In this document: positions 8,376 through 18,015 of the stretch, piece by piece
Numbering within the stretch: the first letter of the stretch is position 1
How the letters are laid out: each line of letters opens with the position of its first letter
Source: Kingella_B sp963529665
GTDB taxonomy: Bacteria > Pseudomonadota > Gammaproteobacteria > Burkholderiales > Neisseriaceae
NCBI GenBank assembly: GCA_963529665.1
Contig: CAUSAG010000006.1
Coordinates: 1-64,000, forward strand
Direction: 5' to 3'
DNA: 64,000 nucleotides
Position numbers and translations under genes: made by a program
The notes under the pieces: generated by a model
Told to the model about the DNA's origin: nothing
Seen by the model: the letters and a program-made list of their open reading frames with translations, nothing else
The model's database searches: none

Positions 8376-9572
8376 ATGACAGATAAACTGATTTTGGTAT
8401 TGAACTGCGGCTCATCATCACTCAAAGGCGCGGTGTTAAACAACGACAACGGCGATGTGTTGATGACTTGCTTGGCAGAAAAAATGGGCTTGCCTGATGC
8501 TTACATCACTTTCAAAGTAAACGGCGAAAAAGAGCGCGTGGAATTGGCACACGCGCCCAACCACACAGGCGCGGTGGAAGCCCTGTTGGCAGAATTGAAA
8601 AAACTGGGGCTGTATGAAAAAGTGGGCGCAATCGGTCATCGCGTGGTAAGCGGTGGCGAATTGTATAGCGACTCTGTGTTGATTACCGACGAAGTGATTG
8701 CCGGCATTGAAAAATGTATCCCGCTCGCCCCTTTGCACAACCCTGCGCACTTGCTCGGCATCCACGCCGCACGCAAATATTTTGTGGGCTTGCCCAATGT
8801 TGCCGTGTTTGATACCGCATTCCACCAAACCATGCCCGAACACGCCTACATCTACGCCATCCCACGCAAATACTACACCGATTTGGGCTTGCGCCGTTAC
8901 GGCGCACACGGCACCAGCTACCGCTTTGTAGCCGAAGAAGCTGCACGCTTTATGGACAAAGACAGCAGCAACCTGAAACTGGTCATTGCCCACTTGGGCA
9001 ACGGCGCATCCATCGCCGCCGTGCGCAATGGCAAATGTATGGACACCAGCATGGGCTTAACCCCATTGGAAGGCTTGGTAATGGGCACACGCTCTGGCGA
9101 CATTGACCCCAGCGTGTTCTCATTCTTGGCAAACAACGCAGGCATGAACATCCAACAAATCACCGATATGTTGAACAAAGAAAGCGGCTTGCTCGGCATT
9201 TCAGGCTTGTCTAACGACTGCCGCACCATTGAAGAAAACGCCGAAAAAGGACACGAAGGCGCAGTATTGGCGTTGGAAATTTTCTCCTACCGCTTGGCGA
9301 AATATGTTGCCGCGATGGCGGTTGCCGCAGGCGGTGTGGATGCTGTGGTGTTCACTGGCGGCATCGGCGAAAACTCCAGCACCATCCGCGAAAAAGTGTT
9401 GGCATACTGCGAATTTTTGGGCTTGAAAGCCGACCACGAGCGCAACCTCGCCGCACGTTTCGGCAACGCGGGTTACATCACCGCCGAAGACAGTCCTGTC
9501 GCAGGTTTGGTGATTCCAACCAACGAAGAATTGATGATTGCACACGATACTGCGCGTTTGTCTGGCTTGTAA
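8376..9572 (+). CDS. ackA: Acetate kinase
   Basis: This 398-residue enzyme converts acetyl phosphate and ADP to acetate and ATP. Motifs seen are LNCGSSS near the N-terminus, HRVVSGGE, HLGNGASIAAV, TRSGDIDPS and FTGGIGENS, all standard for the family. The ATG at 8376 has an AAGGA ribosome binding site and gives the normal length. An upstream in-frame ATG at 8307 is unlikely. No pta gene is adjacent. Instead a phosphoketolase gene follows, so the acetyl phosphate may come directly from sugar phosphates. An inverted DUS pair follows the gene. Confidence 0.97.
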   Translation: MTDKLILVLNCGSSSLKGAVLNNDNGDVLMTCLAEKMGLPDAYITFKVNGEKERVELAHAPNHTGAVEALLAELKKLGLYEKVGAIGHRVVSGGELYSDSVLITDEVIAGIEKCIPLAPLHNPAHLLGIHAARKYFVGLPNVAVFDTAFHQTMPEHAYIYAIPRKYYTDLGLRRYGAHGTSYRFVAEEAARFMDKDSSNLKLVIAHLGNGASIAAVRNGKCMDTSMGLTPLEGLVMGTRSGDIDPSVFSFLANNAGMNIQQITDMLNKESGLLGISGLSNDCRTIEENAEKGHEGAVLALEIFSYRLAKYVAAMAVAAGGVDAVVFTGGIGENSSTIREKVLAYCEFLGLKADHERNLAARFGNAGYITAEDSPVAGLVIPTNEELMIAHDTARLSGL

Positions 9573-9600
9573 TTTAATCACACCATTGCCAGCCTAATTA

Positions 9601-9634
9601 AGGCAGCCTGAAATTTAGTTTTCAGGCTGCCTTT
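9601..9634 (+). terminator. Inverted DUS pair after ackA
   Basis: AGGCAGCCTGAAAT and TTTTCAGGCTGCCT pair and are followed by TTGTTT. Transcription of ackA probably ends here, so the phosphoketolase gene likely has its own promoter (TATGAT near 9697). Confidence 0.65.
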
Positions 9635-9746
9635 GTTTATGCGCAATTTATGCGCAAACTATTCTAGTTTTATTACAAAAATCGGGGCAAAGGGAGTATG
9701 ATTGCACACCGTAATCCATTGTAAACAACGATAGAAAGAGAAAAAT

Positions 9747-12122
9747 ATGCAAAACACGCAATTTGATACTCCCGAATACCTCGCCAAAGTAGATGCTTGG
9801 TGGCGCGCTGCCAATTATATTTCCGCCGCGCAAATGTATTTAAAAGATAACCCCCTGCTCAAAAAACCGCTCACCGCCAACGATGTGAAAGCGCACCCCA
9901 TCGGGCATTGGGGCACCGTGCCGGGGCAAAATTTTATCTATGCCCACTTAAACCGCGCCATCAACAAATACGACGTGGATATGTTCTACATTGAAGGGCC
10001 GGGGCATGGCGGGCAAGTGATGGTGTCCAATTCCTATCTGGACCACAGCTACACCGACATCTACCCCGACATCACGCAAGACGAAGCAGGGCTAAAAAAA
10101 CTGTGCAAAATTTTCTCGTTCCCAGGTGGCATTGCCTCGCACGCCGCCCCCGAGACCCCGGGCTCTATTCACGAAGGCGGCGAATTGGGCTATGCCTTGT
10201 CCCACGCATTTGGCGCGGTGTTGGATAACCCCCATATCATCGCCGCTGCTGTGATTGGCGATGGCGAAGCGGAAACAGGGCCTTTGTGCGCAGGCTGGTT
10301 TGGTAACACCTTTATCAATCCTGTGAACGATGGCGCGGTGTTGCCGATTTTGTATTTGAACGGCGGCAAAATCCACAACCCCACCATTTTGGCGCGTAAA
10401 ACCGATGCCGAATTAACCCAATATTTCAACGGTATGGGCTGGGAGCCGATTTTTGTGGAAGTGAGCGACCCCGCCCATAGCCACGCCATTATGGCGCAAA
10501 AAGTAGATGAAGCCGTTGAACGCATTTTGGCGATTTGGCAAGATGCACGCAGCCGCAGCGCAGACCAAGCCACCATGCCGCATTGGCCCGTGTTGGTGGC
10601 GCGGATTCCCAAAGGCTGGACAGGCCCGAAAACATGGAACGGCGAGCCGATTGAAGGTGGCTTTCGCGCCCACCAAGTGCCGATTCCCACCAATTCGCAC
10701 GATATGAGCACCGCCGATGCGCTGGAAGCATGGCTGCGCAGCTATCGCCCAGAAGAATTGTTTGACGACAACGGTCGCTTTTTGGATAAATGGCGCGAGA
10801 TTTCGCCCAAAGGCGCGAAACGGATGTCGGTGCATCCGATTACCAATGGCGGCGTTGCGCCCAAGGCTTTGGTGATGCCCGATTGGACGAAACACGCGCT
10901 AAAAATTGGCACTCCTGGTAGCCAAGATGCGCAAGATATGATTGAGTGCGGACGCTTGATGGCGGATGTGATTACCGCCAACCCCGATAATTTCCGCATC
11001 TTTGGCCCAGACGAAACCAAATCCAACCGCTTGAACGAAGTGTTTAAAGTAACCAACCGTCAATGGCTGGGCGCGCGCGATGCGGCGTATGACGAATGGA
11101 TTGCGCCTGTTGGGCGGGTGATTGATTCGCAATTATCGGAACACCAAGCCGAAGGCTTTTTGGAAGGCTACGTTTTAACGGGGCGACATGGCTTTTTTGC
11201 CAGCTATGAATCGTTCTTCCGCGTGGTGGATTCTATGATTACCCAGCATTTCAAATGGTTGCGCAAATGCAAAACCCACGCGCCATGGCGCAAGGATTAT
11301 CCATCGCTGAACTTGATTGCAACATCCACCGTGTTCCAGCAAGACCACAATGGCTACACCCACCAAGACCCTGGTTTTCTCACCCATCTAGCGGAGAAAA
11401 AGCCCGAATTTGTGCGCGAATATTTGCCCGCCGATGCCAACACGCTGTTGGCGGTGATGAGTGAAGCCTTAACTTCGCGCGACCGCATCAATTTAATCGT
11501 GTCGTCTAAACACTTGCGCCCGCAGTTTTACAGCGCGGATGAAGCCCAAGAGTTGGTGCGCGAGGGCTACAAGGTGATTGACTGGGCATCCACTTGCCAC
11601 GATGGCGAGCCTGATGTGGTGATCGCGGCGGCAGGCACAGAGCCGAATATGGAAGCCTTGGCGGCGGTGAATCTGCTGCATAAACAATACCCTGCGCTGA
11701 AAATCCGCTTTATCAATGTGGTGGACATTTTGAAACTGCGCCACCCCAGCATTGACCCGCGCGGTTTGAGCGACGAAGCATTTGATGCGCTGTTCACCAA
11801 AGATAAGCCTGTTGTGTTCTGCTTCCACGGCTATGAAAACATGATTCGCGACATTTTCTTCCCGCGCCACAACCACAATCTGCGCATCCACGGCTACCGC
11901 GAAAATGGCGACATCACCACGCCGTTTGATATGCGCGTGTTATCGGAAATGGACCGATTCCACGTTGCCAAAGATGCGGCGCAAGCGGTTTACGGCGAGA
12001 AAGCGGCGGATTTTGCCAACAAGATGGACGAAACCATTGCGTTCCATCGCAGCTATATCCGCGAGCATGGCAAGGATATTCCCGAAGTGGCGGAATGGAA
12101 ATGGCAGTCGTTGTCTAAATAA
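9747..12122 (+). CDS. xfp: Xylulose-5-phosphate/fructose-6-phosphate phosphoketolase
   Basis: This 791-residue thiamine-diphosphate enzyme cleaves xylulose 5-phosphate or fructose 6-phosphate with phosphate to give acetyl phosphate plus glyceraldehyde 3-phosphate or erythrose 4-phosphate. Motifs include GPGHGGQVM, HEGGELGYAL, the TPP/Mg site GDGEAETGPL, and QDHNGYTHQDPGF in the second domain. Length is typical. It directly follows ackA in the same direction, so the pair forms a complete route from sugar phosphate to acetate with ATP gain. Whether it prefers one or both sugars cannot be read from sequence alone. Confidence 0.96.
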   Translation: MQNTQFDTPEYLAKVDAWWRAANYISAAQMYLKDNPLLKKPLTANDVKAHPIGHWGTVPGQNFIYAHLNRAINKYDVDMFYIEGPGHGGQVMVSNSYLDHSYTDIYPDITQDEAGLKKLCKIFSFPGGIASHAAPETPGSIHEGGELGYALSHAFGAVLDNPHIIAAAVIGDGEAETGPLCAGWFGNTFINPVNDGAVLPILYLNGGKIHNPTILARKTDAELTQYFNGMGWEPIFVEVSDPAHSHAIMAQKVDEAVERILAIWQDARSRSADQATMPHWPVLVARIPKGWTGPKTWNGEPIEGGFRAHQVPIPTNSHDMSTADALEAWLRSYRPEELFDDNGRFLDKWREISPKGAKRMSVHPITNGGVAPKALVMPDWTKHALKIGTPGSQDAQDMIECGRLMADVITANPDNFRIFGPDETKSNRLNEVFKVTNRQWLGARDAAYDEWIAPVGRVIDSQLSEHQAEGFLEGYVLTGRHGFFASYESFFRVVDSMITQHFKWLRKCKTHAPWRKDYPSLNLIATSTVFQQDHNGYTHQDPGFLTHLAEKKPEFVREYLPADANTLLAVMSEALTSRDRINLIVSSKHLRPQFYSADEAQELVREGYKVIDWASTCHDGEPDVVIAAAGTEPNMEALAAVNLLHKQYPALKIRFINVVDILKLRHPSIDPRGLSDEAFDALFTKDKPVVFCFHGYENMIRDIFFPRHNHNLRIHGYRENGDITTPFDMRVLSEMDRFHVAKDAAQAVYGEKAADFANKMDETIAFHRSYIREHGKDIPEVAEWKWQSLSK

Positions 12123-12425
12123 CGTAGCCTGAAAATAGGCAGCCTGAAAACTGGGTAATGGGTTTTCAGGCTGCCTTTGGTTTGGAGGATTGGGGTAGGG
12201 GGCTTGGATGTTGTTTTATTGTTAAGCAAGATTTGCGGCTGATAAATCACAATGCCAATCGTAGCGTAATTGAATCAGCGTAGAACCTAACAACCACTTT
12301 TCAGGCTGCCCGCATACCGTTGTTACGTTAAATCTCAACAAAGGCAGCCTGAAAACCAATAAACCTTGTTTTCAGGCTGCCTATCAATACGCGCACTATG
12401 CGGTTTAACAATCAAACATCATTTA
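12123..12425. other. Convergent intergenic region with DUS pairs
   Basis: About 300 bp separate xfp (plus) from sucB (minus). It contains an inverted DUS pair at 12137-12176 (xfp terminator) and a further set at 12300-12383 that can terminate sucB on the other strand. I see no gene or RNA here. Confidence 0.65.
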
Positions 12426-13625
12426 TCAAACATCCAACACCAGCCGCGCGGGGTCTTCCAGCAATTCTTTAATCGTAACCAGCGTGAGCACGGCTTCGCG
12501 TCCGTCGATGATGCGGTGGTCGTAGGACAGCGCGAGATACATCATCGGGCGCACCACAATTTCGCCGTTTTCCACCACCGCGCGCTCTTTGGTGGCGTGC
12601 ATGCCCAAAATAGCGGATTGCGGCGGGTTGATAATTGGCGTGGACATCATGGAGCCAAATGTGCCGCCGTTGGTGATGCTGAATGTGCCGCCTGTTAGGT
12701 CTTCAATCGCAATTTTGCCGTCTTTGGCTTTGGCGGCGTAATCGGCGATGGCACGTTCAATGTCAGCAATGCTCATTTGGTCGGCATCGCGCAAAATGGG
12801 CACAACCAAGCCGCGCGGGCTGCCGATGGCGATGCCGATGTCAAAATAGCCATGATAAACAATGTCTTTGCCATCCACCGATGCGTTCACAATCGGGTAT
12901 TTTTTCAGCGCGGCAACGGCGGCTTTCACAAAGAACGACATAAAGCCCAGCTTCACGCCGTATGTTTTTTCAAATTTGTCTTTGTATTTGGCGCGCAAAT
13001 CCATCACAGGTTTCATGTTGACTTCGTTAAACGTGGTCAAAATGGCGTTTTGCGCCTGCGATTCCAGCAAACGCTCTGCTACGCGCGCGCGCAAGCGGCT
13101 CATCGGCACGCGCTGTTCAAAGCGTTCGCCCGCAGGCAGTGCGGCAGCCTGAAAGGCAGGGGCGGCTTTGGGCGCGGCAGGTGCGTTTTGCACATCTTCT
13201 TTTAACACGCGACCATCTCGCCCCGAGCCTTGAATTTGGCTCACGTCCACGCCTTTTTCGGCGGCAAGCTTGGCAGCGGCGGGCATGGCAACGCCTGCTT
13301 GGCTGTTAGATGCGGCTTGTGCCGATGCGGGCGCAGCAGGGGCAGCCTGAACAGCATCGGCAGCAGGCGCGGCTTGCGCGGCAGCGGCTTCGGTGTCAAT
13401 TTTGGCGAGCAGTTGCTGCGTGGTAACGGTTTCGCCATCTTGCACGATGATTTCCACCAACACGCCCGCTTGCGGCGCAGGCACTTCCAGCACCACTTTG
13501 TCGGTTTCAATATCCACCAGCGTTTCGTCGCGGGCAACGCTGTCGCCCACTTTCTTATACCATTTGAGCAAGGTGCCCTCGGTGATGCTTTCGGCGAATA
13601 CGGGTACGTTTACTTCAACAATCAT
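12426..13625 (-). CDS. sucB: Dihydrolipoyllysine-residue succinyltransferase (2-oxoglutarate dehydrogenase E2)
   Basis: This 399-residue E2 component transfers succinyl groups to CoA in the TCA cycle. The N-terminal lipoyl domain has the lipoylated Lys in ETDKVVLEV (about residue 43). An Ala/Pro-rich linker (about 80-105) is followed by the peripheral-subunit-binding domain (AAKLAAEKGVDVSQIQGSGR). The catalytic domain ends with SYDHRIIDGREA. The start at 13625 has a GGAGA ribosome binding site; the frame remains open upstream through DUS sequence, but that extension is not plausible. It lies downstream of sucA in one operon. The E3 gene is not in this cluster. Confidence 0.96.
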   Translation of the reverse strand: MIVEVNVPVFAESITEGTLLKWYKKVGDSVARDETLVDIETDKVVLEVPAPQAGVLVEIIVQDGETVTTQQLLAKIDTEAAAAQAAPAADAVQAAPAAPASAQAASNSQAGVAMPAAAKLAAEKGVDVSQIQGSGRDGRVLKEDVQNAPAAPKAAPAFQAAALPAGERFEQRVPMSRLRARVAERLLESQAQNAILTTFNEVNMKPVMDLRAKYKDKFEKTYGVKLGFMSFFVKAAVAALKKYPIVNASVDGKDIVYHGYFDIGIAIGSPRGLVVPILRDADQMSIADIERAIADYAAKAKDGKIAIEDLTGGTFSITNGGTFGSMMSTPIINPPQSAILGMHATKERAVVENGEIVVRPMMYLALSYDHRIIDGREAVLTLVTIKELLEDPARLVLDV

Positions 13626-13763
13626 GATTTGTCTCCAATGGGGTTTAGTTTCACTCTTGGGCAGCCTGAAAACGGGAAAATGGCTTTCAGGCTGCCGTGT
13701 GTTTGTTTGCGAATAAGGGTTGGGGCGGGGCAACCGTTTTCAGGCTGCCTCAAACGGCGCCCG

Positions 13764-16592
13764 TCAATCCGGCTTCAACGCATCCTCAACCAACTGCTTC
13801 AACTGCGCCGCGTGCAAGCTGCCATAGCCCACCGCAGGCGACGAGCTGGACGGACGCGCGGCAACCCGCCAATGCGTGTGCGGCGACACGCGCTCCAAGC
13901 GATGACGGATTTGATACCACGCGCCTTGGTTTTTCGGCTCTTCCTGCGCCCACATCAGTTGCGCGTTGGGGTATTTTGCCAACTCGGCGGCTAATTCCGC
14001 ATACGGCATCGGATAAAGCTGTTCCAGCCGCACGATGGCGATTTCGTTGTCCAAACCGCGCTCGGCGCGTCCTGCCAGCAGGTCGTAATACACTTGCCCT
14101 GCGCACACAATCACGCGCTTCACGTTTTTATTATCACGCGATAAGCCATCGCCAATCACAGGGCGGAATGCCGTGCCTTCCACAAACTGCGCCAGCGGGC
14201 TGGTGGAATCTTTAAACCGCAGCAGGCGTTTGGACATAAAAATCACCAATGGCTTGCGGTAAGCGCGCAGCGTTTGGCGGCGCAAAATATGGAACATCTG
14301 CGCGGCTTCGCTGGGCATAATCACCTGCATATTTTCTTCGGAACACAGTTGCAGCCAACGCTCCAATCGCCCCGATGAATGCTCAGGGCCTTGCCCATCA
14401 TAGCCATGCGGCAGGATAACGGTTAAGCCGCACATCCGCCCCCATTTGGTTTCGCCAGACGAAATAAACTGGTCAATCGCTACTTGCGCGCCGTTGGCAA
14501 AATCGCCGAACTGCGCTTCCCAAATGGTGAGCTGCTCGGGCGCGGAGCAAGCGTGTCCGTATTCATACGCCAACACCGCTTCTTCGTTCAAAATGCTGTC
14601 AATCACGGTGAACGATGCTTGGTTTTCCGCCATGTGTTCCAGCGGGGTGTAAATGCCCAAGTCGTGTTTTTGCCGTTGCGTGTCGTGCAACACGGCATGG
14701 CGGTGCGAGAATGTGCCGCGCCCCGAATCTTCGCCCGAAATGCGCACGGGCGTGCCGTTGGTAACCATGCTGGCGTAGGCAATGGTTTCTGCCATGCCCC
14801 AATCTATCGGCTGCTCGCCTTTTGCCATGGCTTTGCGCTGCTCAATCACGCGCTTGGCGGTGTTGTGCAAGCCAAAGTTTTCGGGCACGGCGGTGAATTT
14901 TTCGGTTAAACGCGCGATGTCGGCAGCGGGCAACCCTGTTTCCACAGGCTCGCGCCAATCTTGGCTTTGGTATTTGCTCCAATCCACGCGGTATTTGTTT
15001 TCGTAATCGGTTAGGCGAGTGAGTTCAACGTGTTCGCCCTTGTCCAAAGCTTCGCGATACGCGGTTACAAAGCCGTCGGCTTGTTCCGCCGTGAGCACGC
15101 CTTCGTTAACCAATTTCTCGGCATACAGCGCGCGCGTGCCAGGGTGTTTGGCGATGGCGCGATACATCAAAGGCTGGGTTAAGGTGGGGTCGTCGCCTTC
15201 GTTGTGCCCCAGTTTGCGGAAGCACACGATGTCAACAACCACGTCTTTATGGAAGGTGTGGCGGTAGTCTAAGGCAGCCTGAATCACATAGCACACGGCT
15301 TCGGGGTCGTCGCCGTTCACATGGAAAATCGGCGCTTCCACCATTTTGGCGATGTCGGTGCAATACACGGCGGAGCGCGTGTCGCGCGTGTCGGATGTGG
15401 TGAAGCCGATTTGGTTGTTGATGACCATGTGTATCGTGCCGCCTGTGCCGTAGCCGCGTGTGCGCGATAGGTTAAACGTGGCTTGGTTCACGCCCAAGCC
15501 GATGAAGGCGCTGTCGCCGTGAATCAACACGGGCAACACTTGTTCTGCGCCTTTTTCGCCACGACGGCGTTGTTTGGCGCGGGCAGAGCCTTCCACCACG
15601 GGGTTCACAATTTCCAAGTGCGATGGGTTGAAGGCAAGGGTAACGTGAACCGCGCCGTGCGGCGTGGCAATGTCGGAGCTGAAACCGTTGTGGTATTTCA
15701 CATCGCCGCTGGGGAATTTGATGTCTTGCTTGCCTTCAAATTCGGCAAACAAATCGGCGGGTTTTTTGCCCAACGCGTTCACCAGCACATTGAGCCGCCC
15801 GCGATGCGCCATGCCGATGATGATTTCTTCTACGCCGTCTTTGCTGGCGTTTTGGATGAGATAGTTTAAGCCTGCAATCGCGCTTTCACCGCCCTCTACC
15901 GAGAAGCGTTTTTGCCCAACGTATTTGGTGTGCAAATAGCGTTCTAGTGTTTCGGCGGCGGTGATTTGTTTGAGCAGGTAGCGTTTTTCGTCTGCGTTGA
16001 AATGCGGGGTGGACAAATCGCCTTCAAAGCGTTGGCGTATCCATAGGCGTTCTTTCAGGCTGCCGATGTGCATGTATTCCACGCCGATGTGTTGGCAATA
16101 GGTGCGTTGTAGTTTGTTGATGATTTCGGATAGCGGCATTTTGCCCGCATCGCCCACAGAAAAATCGCCATCGCCCAGCCCAAATTGCACCGCCATATCG
16201 GCGTTGGTTAAGCCGTGTTCTTCAGGCTGCAAGCCTTGCACGGGGCGCGGATGGCGCAGTTTTAATGGGTCTAAATCGGCGGCATCCGAGCCTTGAATGC
16301 GGTAGGCAGTCATCAGGCGCAGCACGGCGATTTGTTTTTTCAGCAATTCTTCGTCCAAGCCTTTGGCGGCATTGCTGGCGCTGCGCTGTTGCTGGGCAAG
16401 CTGGACGAAAGATTCTTGAATGGGATGGTGGGCAACGTCTTTTGTGCCGCTGCCTGTGTTGGCAAGGTCGGCAAAATAGCGTTGCCATGTTTCTTCAACG
16501 GATTGGGGGTTGTCGAGATAGGATTCGTAGAGTTCTTCGATATAGGGCGCGTTTGAACCGAATAGGTAGGAGAAATTGCGGGCTTCTTTCAT
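13764..16592 (-). CDS. sucA: 2-oxoglutarate dehydrogenase E1 component
   Basis: This 942-residue thiamine-diphosphate enzyme decarboxylates 2-oxoglutarate. It starts MKEARNFSYLFGSNAPYIEELYE, the usual E1 N-terminus. TPP-domain motifs include GMAHRGRLNVLVN, HGDSAFIGLG and the GDDPEAV region; the C-terminal part has LPHGYDGQGPEHSS and MWAQEEPKNQGAW. Length is normal. An AAGGAT ribosome binding site precedes the start. A good minus-strand promoter lies about 70-100 bp upstream. A DUS-rich spacer of about 140 bp separates it from sucB. Confidence 0.97.
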   Translation of the reverse strand: MKEARNFSYLFGSNAPYIEELYESYLDNPQSVEETWQRYFADLANTGSGTKDVAHHPIQESFVQLAQQQRSASNAAKGLDEELLKKQIAVLRLMTAYRIQGSDAADLDPLKLRHPRPVQGLQPEEHGLTNADMAVQFGLGDGDFSVGDAGKMPLSEIINKLQRTYCQHIGVEYMHIGSLKERLWIRQRFEGDLSTPHFNADEKRYLLKQITAAETLERYLHTKYVGQKRFSVEGGESAIAGLNYLIQNASKDGVEEIIIGMAHRGRLNVLVNALGKKPADLFAEFEGKQDIKFPSGDVKYHNGFSSDIATPHGAVHVTLAFNPSHLEIVNPVVEGSARAKQRRRGEKGAEQVLPVLIHGDSAFIGLGVNQATFNLSRTRGYGTGGTIHMVINNQIGFTTSDTRDTRSAVYCTDIAKMVEAPIFHVNGDDPEAVCYVIQAALDYRHTFHKDVVVDIVCFRKLGHNEGDDPTLTQPLMYRAIAKHPGTRALYAEKLVNEGVLTAEQADGFVTAYREALDKGEHVELTRLTDYENKYRVDWSKYQSQDWREPVETGLPAADIARLTEKFTAVPENFGLHNTAKRVIEQRKAMAKGEQPIDWGMAETIAYASMVTNGTPVRISGEDSGRGTFSHRHAVLHDTQRQKHDLGIYTPLEHMAENQASFTVIDSILNEEAVLAYEYGHACSAPEQLTIWEAQFGDFANGAQVAIDQFISSGETKWGRMCGLTVILPHGYDGQGPEHSSGRLERWLQLCSEENMQVIMPSEAAQMFHILRRQTLRAYRKPLVIFMSKRLLRFKDSTSPLAQFVEGTAFRPVIGDGLSRDNKNVKRVIVCAGQVYYDLLAGRAERGLDNEIAIVRLEQLYPMPYAELAAELAKYPNAQLMWAQEEPKNQGAWYQIRHRLERVSPHTHWRVAARPSSSSPAVGYGSLHAAQLKQLVEDALKPD

Positions 16593-16664
16593 AACTCGTT
16601 ATCCTTATCCTTTGTTGTGGGCAATGATTGGGGTTTTCAGGCTGCCTTTGCCTGATTGGGGGCT

Positions 16665-16694
16665 ATTGTAATGCTTTTTTGTGAAATTTTGTAA
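16665..16694 (-). promoter_or_regulatory. Promoter of sucAB
   Basis: On the minus strand TTACAA (16694-16689) and TACAAT (16670-16665) are separated by 18 bp, about 70 bp before the sucA start codon. Confidence 0.6.
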
Positions 16695-16995
16695 GGATTG
16701 TGGCAGCCTGAAAATGGGGTAGGGCGGAAAAACGCGATGGTTGCAGCTTTTAGGCAGCCTGAAAAGGCGGGCGCGGCGTGTGAGATTGTGTAAATACGGT
16801 GCAAAACTGTTATTTATTTGTGTTCACTTCGTTGTACCCATTTTCAGGCTGCCGCAGAAAAGGGCGAAATGCTTGGGCAGCCTGAAAAGGCGTTCGTCAA
16901 TTTTCGTAAACAAATTGCTTAGAATCCAGTAAAATACCGCCGTTTATCAGTTTTCAGGCTGCTTTCAGGCTGCCGATTATCAAAAGGAAATCACC
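16695..16995. other. Divergent intergenic region with DUS copies
   Basis: The rest of the gap between sucA and the DUF3460 gene holds at least five DUS copies, two of them in tandem immediately before the next gene (near 16950-16975). No gene is visible. Confidence 0.6.
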
Positions 16996-17181
16996 ATGTA
17001 TAACTACCAATCCGAAGCCACACAATTCTTAAACGAATTCATCAAAGAGCATCCGCAAGAAGCCGAGCGCCGTTTGCAAAACCGCAATCTGCTGTGGGAT
17101 GTAGAATTGAATGCGGACGAGCAACAAGCCTTTGCCGAATCGCGCATCGCCAAAAAACCTTACACCTACCAAGCCGATTAA
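16996..17181 (+). CDS. DUF3460 family small protein
   Basis: This 61-residue soluble protein, MYNYQSEATQFLNEFIKE..., matches the pattern of the DUF3460 family of beta-proteobacteria: short, acidic, with an N-terminal FLxxFIxEHP segment and a C-terminal KPYTYQ. Function is unknown. An AAAGGAAA ribosome binding site precedes the ATG. It lies before the O-methyltransferase gene with about 65 bp between them. Confidence 0.75.
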   Translation: MYNYQSEATQFLNEFIKEHPQEAERRLQNRNLLWDVELNADEQQAFAESRIAKKPYTYQAD

Positions 17182-17245
17182 GGGCACAACAAGACAATCC
17201 ATGCAACAACATGGGTTGTCTGAATTTTAATTAGGCAGCCTGAAA

Positions 17246-17914
17246 ATGACTGTTCACGCCCCGCAATTCACGCCCGATTTACTCGCCTATCTGCGCCAAA
17301 TCAGCGAACCCGAGCATTCCATTCTCGCCCAAATCCGCGCGCACACCGAAGCGCATCGGCTGGGCAAAATGGCGATTGCCCCCGAGCAAGCCGCCTTGCT
17401 CGCATGGTTGGCGCGGCTGATGGGCGTGCAAAATTACCTAGAAATCGGCACATTCACAGGATACAGCAGCACCGCCATCGCGCTCGCCCTGCCCGATAGC
17501 GCACGGCTCACCTGCTGCGACATCAACGTAACCCACACCGCCATCGCGCAACAGCATTGGCAACGCGCAGGCATCGCCCACAAAATCACACTACATCTGC
17601 AACCCGCCATCATCACGCTAGACGAGCTTCTTGCCCAAGGCAAAGCAGGCAGCTACGACATGATATTTATAGATGCTGACAAACCGCCCACCCCGCACTA
17701 CTACGAACGCAGCCTGAAACTCATCCGCAGCGGCGGCATCATCGCCATAGACAATTTGCTGCTGGGCGGGCGCATCATCCAAACCGCCCACGAACGCAGC
17801 CCTGCCAGCCAAGCCATCTTGCAAACATTCAACGCCAGCCTGCCGCAAGATAACCGCATCATTCCGCTTACTCTGCCGCTGGGCGATGGCTTAACCTTGC
17901 TGTTGAAAAAATAA
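17246..17914 (+). CDS. Class I SAM-dependent O-methyltransferase
   Basis: This 222-residue enzyme resembles the caffeoyl-CoA/catechol O-methyltransferase family. The SAM-binding motif is LEIGTFTGYSSTAIALAL, followed by TCCDIN. The metal and substrate motif is DMIFIDADKPPTPHYYE. The physiological substrate cannot be inferred. A DUS runs directly into the ATG (AGGCAGCCTGAAAATG), so the uptake sequence occupies the place of the ribosome binding site. Confidence 0.88.
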   Translation: MTVHAPQFTPDLLAYLRQISEPEHSILAQIRAHTEAHRLGKMAIAPEQAALLAWLARLMGVQNYLEIGTFTGYSSTAIALALPDSARLTCCDINVTHTAIAQQHWQRAGIAHKITLHLQPAIITLDELLAQGKAGSYDMIFIDADKPPTPHYYERSLKLIRSGGIIAIDNLLLGGRIIQTAHERSPASQAILQTFNASLPQDNRIIPLTLPLGDGLTLLLKK

Positions 17915-17916
17915 TT

Positions 17917-17956
17917 TTCAGGCTGCCTCAGCCGCATATCAAGGCAGCCTGAAAAC
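17917..17956 (+). terminator. Inverted DUS pair after the methyltransferase gene
   Basis: TTCAGGCTGCC and GGCAGCCTGAA face each other across about 15 bp just after the stop codon. Confidence 0.55.
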
Positions 17957-18015
17957 TGGCACATCGCTTGCAACAGCTTATCCATCCCTTCAACCTCAAA
18001 CCAGAAAGCATCATC

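Noticed and set aside
13626..13733. Longer start for sucB
   Set aside because: The extension is translated DUS and spacer; the ATG at 13625 has a ribosome binding site and the normal E2 N-terminus.
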